Below, piece by piece: positions 8,165 through 14,191 of a DNA stretch of 26,616 nucleotides. The position numbers and the translations under genes are program-made. Position 1 is the stretch's first letter. Every line of letters starts with the position of its first letter. Origin of the DNA: Calditrichota bacterium. Its GTDB lineage: Bacteria > Zhuqueibacterota > Zhuqueibacteria > Oleimicrobiales > Geothermoviventaceae. The stretch is from NCBI GenBank assembly GCA_013152765.1, contig JAADFT010000040.1:1-26616 (forward strand), written 5' to 3'. Under the pieces are notes generated by a model. The model searched no databases. It was given only the letters and a program-made list of their open reading frames with translations, and had not been told where the DNA came from.

Positions 8165-8960
8165 CCAGGATGAACACGCGGTTCCCGTGCACCGCGACGT
8201 CGACCGGGTGTTCCGGGGGGCTGGAAACGAACGTACCGGTGCAGAGGCGTGTCCTGAAAAAAGTCACGAAGCCCGTCTCGAGGTCAGCCACAAACACAAG
8301 GCTGTCGCCGGAGCAAGCAAGGCCCACTGGCTTCTTAAGCACAGTCTCCCCGTAGCTGCCGAGGTAATTGCCGAAGAAATCGAAGAGCACCACCCGGTGG
8401 GCAACGGAATCGACCACCACAACCCGGCTGGCGCCGTCCAGCTCCAGGCGCGTTGGGTCCGAAAGCTGGCCTTCGCCGGATTCAAGATCACCGAAGCTGT
8501 CCACGGGCTCGCCGAGGGTGTCGAAACGGAGGATCCGGCGATTCTCGCGCTCGGCCACGAAGAGGTCGCCGTGTTCACCCTGGGCCACCGAAACCGGGTA
8601 GCCAAACGTCCAGGGAGGATCCAGCTCGTGTCCAGCCACGGAAGCCAGGTAGTTGAGATCTTTGTCGTAACGCTCCAGACGGTGGTTGTTGAAATCACAA
8701 ACGTAAACGTCCAGCCCGTTTGCGGCACACAGGTCCGCGGGGTGGTCGAACTGCTCACGCCCCCAGCCGTACCCACCGACCTCGAGCAGCGAGTCACCCG
8801 GGGCAGCAATTCTCAAGACGCGATTCCGGCCTGCATCGGTCAGGTACAGCCAGCCGCGGGGGTCCGGCTGTCGGTTGCGCGTCCACGGGGAGCCGAAAAG
8901 CCCGCTCGAAGTGGAAAAGAACCAGGACCCGAGCTGCTCCGTGTGCCGACACCGGGTCAC
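8109..8960 (-). CDS. NHL-repeat beta-propeller protein (N-terminus displaced by a frameshift)
   Basis: From GTG 8960 the product has 283 residues made of NHL-type blades: DPRGWLYLTDAGRNRVLRI, then NGLDVYVCDFNNHRLERYD, GDLFVAERENRRILRFD, SRVVVVDSVAHRVVLFD, DSLVFVADLETGFVTFF and NRVFILDAAGPQILRYS. The pattern implies a propeller of about six blades. NHL propellers mediate binding or carry lyase-type activities; nothing here marks a catalytic site, so a binding role at the cell surface or periplasm is the modest guess. As written it lacks a signal peptide, but a good one occurs just upstream in another frame (9066-8961), so the GTG start is probably an artefact of a frameshift. The gene lies between the zinc-peptidase lipoprotein and the giant barrel, overlapping the latter. 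Confidence 0.8.
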   Translation of the reverse strand: MTRCRHTEQLGSWFFSTSSGLFGSPWTRNRQPDPRGWLYLTDAGRNRVLRIAAPGDSLLEVGGYGWGREQFDHPADLCAANGLDVYVCDFNNHRLERYDKDLNYLASVAGHELDPPWTFGYPVSVAQGEHGDLFVAERENRRILRFDTLGEPVDSFGDLESGEGQLSDPTRLELDGASRVVVVDSVAHRVVLFDFFGNYLGSYGETVLKKPVGLACSGDSLVFVADLETGFVTFFRTRLCTGTFVSSPPEHPVDVAVHGNRVFILDAAGPQILRYSVDVQQAP

Positions 8961-9066
8961 CCGCTGGTTTCTCGCGCGCCAGGATCAGACCCGACGCGCC
9001 CACCAGCAGCGCCCCCGTCAGAAGCAGAATTTTCCGAATTTGAACGCGCAGGGACTCACTCCACAA
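8961..9066 (-). other. Displaced signal-peptide segment of the NHL protein (apparent +1 frameshift)
   Basis: Starting at TTG 9066, 11 nt inside the end of the peptidase gene, this frame reads VQIRKILLLTGALLVGASGL and then ILAREKPAG: a textbook signal peptide. The frame then continues to a stop at 8794 without NHL similarity. The NHL frame is open from about 8990, one base further along. Joining the two by a +1 shift somewhere between about 8860 and 8990 gives one exported NHL protein. GC content at third codon positions and the DPRG motif favour the NHL frame by about 8870, and homopolymers such as GGG, CCCC and CCCCC in the interval are candidate sites. Confidence 0.6.
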
Positions 9067-10738
9067 ATTGCCTCACGAAAAACTTGGGCGACAGCGCCTC
9101 TCCCGTCGCGCGGCGGATCATCTCGTCCCACCGGTAACGGGCTCCCGGTGCAAACACCTTCTCGACAAAGAACTGCCCGATCCGCGGGTCGTTGGCGAAC
9201 GAGAGCTCCTCGTTGCTGGCCTTCAGCACCTTGTCCGCCAGCGTGAAGTGAAATTGGCTGGCAAGCATTTCGCCCAGCATGTAGTTGTGGTAGTACACAG
9301 GAGCCGAAGTGAAGTGGATCTTGGCTGCCCAGTCCGGCTTCCTCCGGTTTTCAGGCCGGTGCAGGAACTGGTAGCGTTCTTTTAGATCCCACCACAAACC
9401 GTTCAGGTCCTGGTCGGGATTGTCGTACAGCGCCTGTTCAAAACGAAACATGACCTGGCACCAGCGCGCGAAAACCAGTTGTTGCAGTCTGAGACTTTTA
9501 CGAACAGTCTCGTCGATCCGTTCGCGCTCTTCCTGCGAAATCCCCAGCATGGCCTGCATCCAGGCAGGGTTGCGCGAAAGGCGGCCGAAAAACATGGCCA
9601 CCGCTTCGGTGGTGAACGTGTGCGCCGGCTGGCGCAGGAGGTACGGGAGGGAGCGGTCGATGTACTTGTCGTACACGCCGTGCCCAAGCTCGTGCAGAAT
9701 TGTGTTCATCCAGTACTCGTCATTGCGGAGGTTGGCAAGCACGCGGACATCGCCTTCGCGGTCGATGTCGGTGCAGAAGGCATGCTGCTCTTTCCCTTCT
9801 TTCTCGTACAGGTCACTTCGCGCCAGGATGTCGTCCACGTCCAGACCAATCGACTCGTAGTACTTCCGGGCGATTTCTTTGATGTCGTGATCCTTGTAGT
9901 AGGGATCGAGCTCCACTTCGTAGACCTGTGGGCCCTCCTGGAAGAACGGGTCCTGGTAGTGCCAGGGTCTGAGCTCGCTTACGCTGACGCCGTAGCGTTT
10001 CGCCAGGATTGTGTCGACCTCAGCCTTGAGCTCCCTGAAAGGCTCTTCGGTAAGTCGGGCAAGTTCGTCAAAGATTTTGCGTAACTCGTCGAGGTGCAGC
10101 TCGTCGAGCTCCAGGCTCATGACGTAGTAGTTCGCAAAACCCAGGCTCTCGGCCGCCTGGTTGCGCAAGCGCACGAGCTCGAGCAGATCGTTGGCCACCA
10201 CCTCACCGATCTGCTTGCTGGCTTCCCAGGCCTTGCGACGCCGCTCCGAGTTCGTCTCCGTGCGCAGGATTCTGCTGATCTCGTTGTCCGGCACACGCCG
10301 CCCGTCCAGCGTAGCGCGAAATGTGTTGAACTTCTCCTCGATGGCCGTACTTTTGCGGATGATTTGTTCGAGGAGCGTCGAATCGATCTGATTGCCAAGG
10401 TAACTGTTGTAGACGAGCGTCAACTGCCGGGCCAGCAGCGGTTCGCGGATTTTGCCGGACTCCTTCCACCGTTTGAGTTGCTCGAAATCCTGCCGGTTCG
10501 AGTAGATTTTGCTCAGCTTCAACCGCAATTCTTCGTACCGTCGGTAGGCCTCCGGACGACCGGTGGTGCTGGCCTCCCACTGCGCCAGATTCGCCTCTTT
10601 CTCAAGAGGTTTCACCTTCTGAACGTGTTGCTCCAGCCACTGCGAGAATTCCTGTTCCATTTTGTTCCTTCCGCATCCGCTCACAAGCAGTGCAAATCCG
10701 AGTGACACGACTGACAACAGCGCGATTTTCCGCCGCAC
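9056..10738 (-). CDS. Lipoprotein zinc metallopeptidase of the M2/M3-like gluzincin group
   Basis: The protein has 560 residues. The N-terminus is a lipoprotein signal peptide with lipobox LVSGC, acylated Cys22. Most of the chain is helical and charged. The zinc site is HELGH (His349, Glu350, His353) with the third ligand probably Glu378 in TFTTEAVAMFFGRL. This HExxH plus downstream Glu arrangement and the all-helical body fit the M2 (ACE-like) and M3 (oligopeptidase-like) families; I cannot choose between them with certainty. A lipid-anchored peptidase would act on peptides in the periplasm or at the membrane. The GTG start is fixed by GGAGG 7 nt upstream and by the signal peptide. It heads the envelope cluster, with a candidate promoter about 45 bp upstream and the NHL gene overlapping its stop. 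Confidence 0.88.
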   Translation of the reverse strand: MRRKIALLSVVSLGFALLVSGCGRNKMEQEFSQWLEQHVQKVKPLEKEANLAQWEASTTGRPEAYRRYEELRLKLSKIYSNRQDFEQLKRWKESGKIREPLLARQLTLVYNSYLGNQIDSTLLEQIIRKSTAIEEKFNTFRATLDGRRVPDNEISRILRTETNSERRRKAWEASKQIGEVVANDLLELVRLRNQAAESLGFANYYVMSLELDELHLDELRKIFDELARLTEEPFRELKAEVDTILAKRYGVSVSELRPWHYQDPFFQEGPQVYEVELDPYYKDHDIKEIARKYYESIGLDVDDILARSDLYEKEGKEQHAFCTDIDREGDVRVLANLRNDEYWMNTILHELGHGVYDKYIDRSLPYLLRQPAHTFTTEAVAMFFGRLSRNPAWMQAMLGISQEERERIDETVRKSLRLQQLVFARWCQVMFRFEQALYDNPDQDLNGLWWDLKERYQFLHRPENRRKPDWAAKIHFTSAPVYYHNYMLGEMLASQFHFTLADKVLKASNEELSFANDPRIGQFFVEKVFAPGARYRWDEMIRRATGEALSPKFFVRQFVE

Positions 10739-10781
10739 GGTTTTCCTCCAGGTGCTCGTTCATGCCAACAAAAGACGCGGC

Positions 10782-10835
10782 AATTTAGAAAACCACCCTC
10801 GCAAAAGCAAGCAACAAAGGGACTTGGGCCCACCC
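10782..10835 (-). promoter_or_regulatory. Candidate housekeeping promoter for the envelope cluster, with upstream GGGTGGGCCC element
   Basis: On the minus strand TTGCTT (10810-10805) and TAAATT (10787-10782) are separated by 17 bp, predicting a start near 10775 and a leader of about 37 nt before GTG 10738. GGGTGGGCCC (10835-10826) lies 15 bp upstream of the -35 box. The arrangement duplicates the module before the UbiA gene, including the GC after the -10 box. It sits just after a strong terminator, where a new promoter is required. Confidence 0.5.
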
Positions 10836-10926
10836 AGGTCCTGGAGCGGTCATCCCCCGGAACAACGACGTCTCCCTGCTCTTTCCCCGTCACCTGTCCA
10901 CTTGCTGCGCAGGGTCACTTTGCCAC

Positions 10927-10940
10927 CTCTCCCGGGAGAG
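10927..10940. repeat. Perfect 14-bp palindrome
   Basis: CTCTCCCGGGAGAG is identical on both strands. It lies about 115 bp upstream of the candidate -35 box of the peptidase promoter and about 65 bp downstream of the terminator, in non-coding DNA. It could be a binding site for a dimeric regulator; no function is shown. Confidence 0.35.
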
Positions 10941-11004
10941 TCGAGGTCCCCGCTCCGCCTCACCCGCAACGGCTCCCGGGCCGCCTTGATTGTCAGGTCA
11001 GACT

Positions 11005-11036
11005 AAAAAAGCCTGCGAGAGCTTTCTCGCAGGCTT
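11005..11036 (-). terminator. Intrinsic terminator of the lytic transglycosylase gene
   Basis: A perfect 12-bp stem (arms 11009-11020 and 11025-11036, core GCCTGCGAGA) with a 4-nt loop is followed on the minus strand by six T residues (TTTTTT, 11010-11005, partly in the stem). It starts 27 nt after the stop codon of the transglycosylase gene. Stem, GC content, short loop and U tract are all canonical. Confidence 0.92.
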
Positions 11037-11063
11037 CTGTTTCCTCGGTCACGTTGCGGGCTG

Positions 11064-11774
11064 TTACATGAGAGCCCGGTACTCTTCGTAGAGCTTCACG
11101 ATCGCTGGCACGTAGCGGCGGGTTTCCCCGTAGAGGATGTGGTCCTGTTTACCCGAGGCCAACCAGCGACTCGCGCGCCGCGCCCCACCGTTGTAGGCGG
11201 CGAGAGCGCCTTCCAGCCCGTACTCGCTCACCAGGTCGGAAAGGTAGCGGGCACCAATTCGCAGATTTTTGATCGGGTCGAACAACACATCCTCAGCCGA
11301 GGTCCACTGGATTCCTTCCATCTGGGCCACGTAACGCCCGGTGGAAGGCATCACCTGCATCAGGCCCATCGCGCCCGCGGGCGAGACCACGCGCGGATTC
11401 CACGTGCCGCCAGTTTCGTGCGTAATCAGCGCGCACAACAAATCGATCGACAGGTTGTCGTACTGCAGCGACAGTTCGTAGATCTCGTTCGCAATTTCGA
11501 ATTTCTCCTGCGACGGCATCTCCGGGTTGTACCTGTCGATGATGGAAATGACTTTCTGAAGCGCGTAGTTGCGACGCGCGTTCGCGTCCACAACCGCCTG
11601 CAATTCGGCGACACGCTGCTCAAGCTGCTGGATGCGCGCCGTCATCTGCGCGTCCACCACGTACCCGACGCTGAAACCGACGAGGCCCATCCCCGCGAGC
11701 AGCAGCAGAACCGTGACAACGCCCTGCCTGACGTGCCAGCGACGGAACCAGCCCATCGCGGCAAGTTTTTTCAT
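11064..11774 (-). CDS. Membrane-anchored lytic transglycosylase (SLT/GEWL fold)
   Basis: The product of 236 residues has a basic N-terminus, one membrane segment (about 18-40, VVTVLLLLAGMGLVGFSVGYVV) and a short coiled coil (44-66). A soluble lytic transglycosylase domain (about 95-230) carries catalytic Glu120 in ALITHETGG, SPAGAMGLMQVMPST (131-145) and AAYNGG (192-197). Such enzymes cleave the glycan strands of murein to 1,6-anhydro ends in the periplasm, for wall turnover or to open space for machinery. ATG 11774 is preferred because GGAGG lies 10 nt upstream. ATG 11807, with a GGGGGTGGA tract close upstream, is a real alternative. It appears monocistronic, with its own terminator and a long upstream region. 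Confidence 0.92.
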   Translation of the reverse strand: MKKLAAMGWFRRWHVRQGVVTVLLLLAGMGLVGFSVGYVVDAQMTARIQQLEQRVAELQAVVDANARRNYALQKVISIIDRYNPEMPSQEKFEIANEIYELSLQYDNLSIDLLCALITHETGGTWNPRVVSPAGAMGLMQVMPSTGRYVAQMEGIQWTSAEDVLFDPIKNLRIGARYLSDLVSEYGLEGALAAYNGGARRASRWLASGKQDHILYGETRRYVPAIVKLYEEYRALM

Positions 11775-11864
11775 CTGTTTGTTACCTCCACCCATTTTCG
11801 TACGCATTGTTCCACCCCCAGTCCGTTGCGTTTTCGTAACAAAGCCGTCTTACTGAACACAGCA

Positions 11865-11916
11865 AGAGCCGGTCTCGCCACGCCTACCTCTGCACAAGCC
11901 CAGCGAGATCGGCTCT
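11865..11916. repeat. 14-bp inverted repeat in the transglycosylase leader
   Basis: AGAGCCGGTCTCGC (11865-11878) and GCGAGATCGGCTCT (11903-11916) are complementary except for one G-T pair, with a 24-nt spacer. It lies about 90-140 bp upstream of the transglycosylase start. No T tract follows on either strand, so it is not an ordinary terminator. It could be an operator for a dimer or tetramer, or a structured leader RNA. Confidence 0.55.
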
Positions 11917-12073
11917 CATCGAACCCATTAGACGCAGGTACCCGCGAAAAGTTTCATTTTGAACCCCAGGGAAAGTCAACAAGGAAAGGCCTCGAGTTGT
12001 TCCCCGCTTGTTTCGTTTGTCCTGGTTCTTTGGCTCGTCCCCACCATTCGCCATACAACATTTCCCCACTCTG

Positions 12074-12090
12074 CGCAACGGTCTTACCAG
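12074..12090 (-). promoter_or_regulatory. Weak -24/-12-like element upstream of the transglycosylase
   Basis: The minus strand reads CTGGTAAGACCGTTGCG: GG (12088-12087), 10 bp, then GC (12076-12075), the spacing that sigma-54 needs, with TTGC intact but TGGT instead of TGGC. A start near 12063 would give a leader of about 290 nt. It is flanked by CTCTG/CAGAG arms. Confidence 0.22.
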
Positions 12091-12461
12091 AGACGCCGTA
12101 AACAGAGCAGCCAAACATCCCCCTGCGCCGAATCCTTCCGACCGCCTCTCCGGATCAGCCCGGGAGACAAAGCCGCTACCACGGCCGACCGCTTGTTCCG
12201 CTCGGGTTCGGCTTCGTAGCGCAGCAGCCCGGTCCATTTTTTAAGTAGCCGCATTCTCTCCTGATTTTACGCAGCAGGACTCAGGATTTTCCCGCTCTGT
12301 TGGGTCGGGAGAGTCTTCCTCATTCCGTCTTTCGGGAAAGAATGTACGACTGGCCAAGCACTTGCGAGCACTACGCGGGTTCCCCCACGCGCACCGTCGA
12401 AAGCCACACACAGAGCCCGAGCGACACCCGTTTCGCCAGGAATGGAGCCTCCACGGCCCAA

Positions 12462-12539
12462 AAAGAAAAAAACCGAGGTTACTGACGAACCGGGGTTAGG
12501 GGGGTTACCGGTGTCGAATCAGCAACGCTCGGTTTTCAC
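12462..12539 (-). ncRNA. Candidate small RNA / long terminator hairpin with C-rich loop
   Basis: On the minus strand bases 12536-12508 fold back on 12493-12469 into a 25-bp stem. The 3' arm is fully paired; the 5' arm carries four bulged bases (C, TT, C) and there is one G-U pair. The 14-nt loop is TAACCCCCCTAACC. The 3' arm ends in TTTT and runs on as TTTCTTTTT, as a transcript end would. A -24/-12-like promoter upstream predicts a start at 12539, three bases before the stem, giving a transcript of about 78 nt. The exposed C-run could pair with G-rich ribosome sites. The simpler alternative is a large terminator for the response regulator gene, 165 nt past its stop. The structure is certain; a separate RNA gene is inferred. 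Confidence 0.45.
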
Positions 12540-12548
12540 ATCTGTTAC

Positions 12549-12566
12549 TTACAACAAGCGTGCCAA
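12549..12566 (-). promoter_or_regulatory. Sigma-54-like -24/-12 promoter for the hairpin RNA
   Basis: The minus strand reads TTGGCACGCTTGTTGTAA. TGGCACG is the consensus -24 element. Ten bases after its GG comes GT (12552-12551) where GC is expected, so the -12 element TTGT has one mismatch. The predicted start is 12539, right at the hairpin. A palindrome at 12676-12690 lies where an enhancer site would be. Confidence 0.4.
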
Positions 12567-12675
12567 ATCACGAGCCCCCGATCAATCAACCAGAAACCTC
12601 AAAACAGAAGAATCAAACACTTACAAACAGCCGCAAATTGCCTACCCACTGGCATTCTGGTGAAATTCCGACGGG

Positions 12676-12690
12676 GTTGCAAGATGCAAC
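12676..12690. promoter_or_regulatory. 15-bp palindrome, candidate enhancer-binding (UAS) site
   Basis: GTTGCAAGATGCAAC is a perfect 6-3-6 inverted repeat, 10 bp after the stop codon of the response regulator and about 144 bp upstream of the predicted start of the hairpin RNA. NtrC-family activators bind such dyads 80-200 bp upstream of their promoters. The activator encoded just upstream is an obvious candidate; binding is inferred. Confidence 0.4.
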
Positions 12691-12700
12691 TGTGGCGGTT

Positions 12701-14080
12701 TCATTCTGCAACATTGTTCACCTCGGCCGGGAACGCTCCATCCACGCCGTACTGCCTGAGCTTTCGCCACAAAGTCGCCCGCGAGAGGCCCAGCACGTCC
12801 GCTGCCTTTTTCCGATTGCCACCGTACTTGTGCAGCACGTGCAGGATGTAGAACCTTTCCAGTTCCTCCAGAGTCATGTCCTTGCGGCGGGTCACCTGGA
12901 TCAACGACTCGTCCTCGCCCCAGAAATGCGGCGGCAAATCCTCGGGCATGATCCGGTCGCCCTGGCAGAGCACAACGGCCCGCTCCATCACGTTTTCCAG
13001 CTCACGTACGTTTCCCGGCCAGTCGTACTCCATCAGCAAAGCCAGCGCCTGGCTCGAGATTCCGACCGTTGGCCGACCGAGCTCCTCCGAGAACCGGCGC
13101 GCGAAATGCGCGGCCAAAACCGGGATGTCCTCGCGACGCTCCCGCAGGGCTGGCAGGCGAATGGGGATTACGCTGAGGCGGTAGTACAGATCCTCGCGAA
13201 ACGCACCCTCCCGCACCAGCTTCTCCAGGTCCTGGTTCGTGGCAGCGATCAGCCGCACATCAACGCGCCTGGACCGCGTGTCGCCCACGCGACGCACCTC
13301 GCCGTCCTGAAGAAAGCGCAACAGTTTCACCTGCAACGCAGGGCTGGTCTCGCCGATTTCGTCCAGGAACAGCGTGCCGCCGTCGGCTTCCTGAACAAGC
13401 CCGATCTTGTCCCGCATCGCGCCCGTAAAGGCACCCCGCACGTAACCGAAAAACTCGCTCTCCTGCAGGTTCTCGGGAATCGCGCCACAGTTCACGGCCA
13501 CCCAGGGACCCTGAGCGCGGTTGCTGTTGGCGTGAATGGCCCGTGCCACAAGCTCTTTTCCCGTGCCGCTTTCGCCGGTAATCAAAATCGTGCTGTCCGT
13601 TTTGGCAACACGGGTGACCATCCGCATGACGTCCATCATCTTGCGGCTTCGGCCAAGGATCGCTTCGGCCCCGTACTTCTCGCGCAGGCGCGCACGAAGC
13701 TCGTTCACCTCTTCTTCCAGGCGCCGCATGTCCAGGGCGCGCTCGACCAGCATCATCAGCTCTTCGTTGTCGAAGGGCTTGGTTACGTAGTCAAACGCCC
13801 CCTCCTTCATGGCGCGAACACCCGACTCGACACTGCCGTAAGCCGTGATCACGATGACCTCCATCGGAGGCGCCACGCGCTTGGCCCGGCGGAGTAGCTC
13901 CAGCCCGTCCATCGGGCTCATGCGCAGATCGGTGATCATCAGGTCGTACGCCTTGGCGGCGATTTTGCCCAAAGCGGATTCACCGGAATCCGCCTCGTCC
14001 ACGTGGAAGCCGCGACGACGCAGAAAAATCGACAGCGACCGCCGAACGTTCGGCTCGTCGTCGACTACGAGAATGTTCAT
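12701..14080 (-). CDS. NtrC-family sigma-54-dependent response regulator
   Basis: The protein has 459 residues in the order receiver - AAA+ - Fis-type HTH. The receiver (1-120) has Asp7-Asp8, phospho-acceptor Asp51 in LMITDLRM, Thr79 and Lys101. The AAA+ domain (about 140-375) carries Walker A GESGTGKE (169-176), the sigma-54 contact loop GAFTGA (216-221), Walker B GGTLFLDE (234-241) and the WPGNVRELENV motif (354-364). The HTH lies at 420-443 (NRKKAADVLGLSRATLWRKL). It should open promoters with RNA polymerase-sigma-54 when phosphorylated. A GAGGT ribosome site precedes ATG 14080. The kinase gene ends 111 nt upstream, so this is its cognate regulator. Likely targets in the window are the promoter at 21981 and the hairpin RNA after its own gene. 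Confidence 0.96.
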   Translation of the reverse strand: MNILVVDDEPNVRRSLSIFLRRRGFHVDEADSGESALGKIAAKAYDLMITDLRMSPMDGLELLRRAKRVAPPMEVIVITAYGSVESGVRAMKEGAFDYVTKPFDNEELMMLVERALDMRRLEEEVNELRARLREKYGAEAILGRSRKMMDVMRMVTRVAKTDSTILITGESGTGKELVARAIHANSNRAQGPWVAVNCGAIPENLQESEFFGYVRGAFTGAMRDKIGLVQEADGGTLFLDEIGETSPALQVKLLRFLQDGEVRRVGDTRSRRVDVRLIAATNQDLEKLVREGAFREDLYYRLSVIPIRLPALRERREDIPVLAAHFARRFSEELGRPTVGISSQALALLMEYDWPGNVRELENVMERAVVLCQGDRIMPEDLPPHFWGEDESLIQVTRRKDMTLEELERFYILHVLHKYGGNRKKAADVLGLSRATLWRKLRQYGVDGAFPAEVNNVAE

Positions 14081-14191
14081 GCTGCCTACCTCATCACATC
14101 AACTGCTCTCACGTACCTCAAGACCCCGCGACAGTCGTTCTGTCTGAATCCCGTCAACCACGCAGGTTGAACGGCAGGCCACTCGAATTGT

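Larger units (their letters stand above)
10739..11063. other. Intergenic region upstream of the peptidase operon
   Basis: No coding region is supported in these 325 bp. They hold, in minus-strand order, the intrinsic terminator of the transglycosylase gene (11005-11036), a perfect 14-bp palindrome (10927-10940), a hairpin with GGACCTGGG/CCCAAGTCC arms (10822-10843, one G-T pair), the GGGTGGGCCC element and the candidate promoter (10782-10810), and the GGAGG ribosome site of the peptidase. Confidence 0.6.
11775..12700. other. Long intergenic region between the response regulator and transglycosylase genes
   Basis: No convincing protein gene occurs in these 926 bp. A 117-codon open frame on the minus strand (12237-11884) has no ribosome site and no recognisable sequence. 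The region holds a 15-bp palindrome, two -24/-12-like elements, a very stable hairpin with a T tract and a 14-bp inverted repeat, each listed separately. The part from about 12540 to 12670 is notably richer in A and T than the flanking genes. The transglycosylase must be transcribed from somewhere inside it. Confidence 0.6.

Noticed and set aside
11884..12237. A 117-codon minus-strand open frame in the intergenic region before the transglycosylase
   Set aside because: There is no Shine-Dalgarno sequence before ATG 12237, no recognisable domain, mixed codon use, and its end falls inside the inverted repeat.
12491..12510. GGGGTTAGGGGGGTTA-like run resembling telomeric or G-quadruplex DNA
   Set aside because: It is a single imperfect pair and is better explained as the loop of the 25-bp hairpin; there is no array.
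12560..13897. A 445-codon plus-strand open frame antisense to the NtrC-type regulator
   Set aside because: It is a shadow of the conserved regulator; it would also run through the candidate hairpin-RNA promoter region without a ribosome site.
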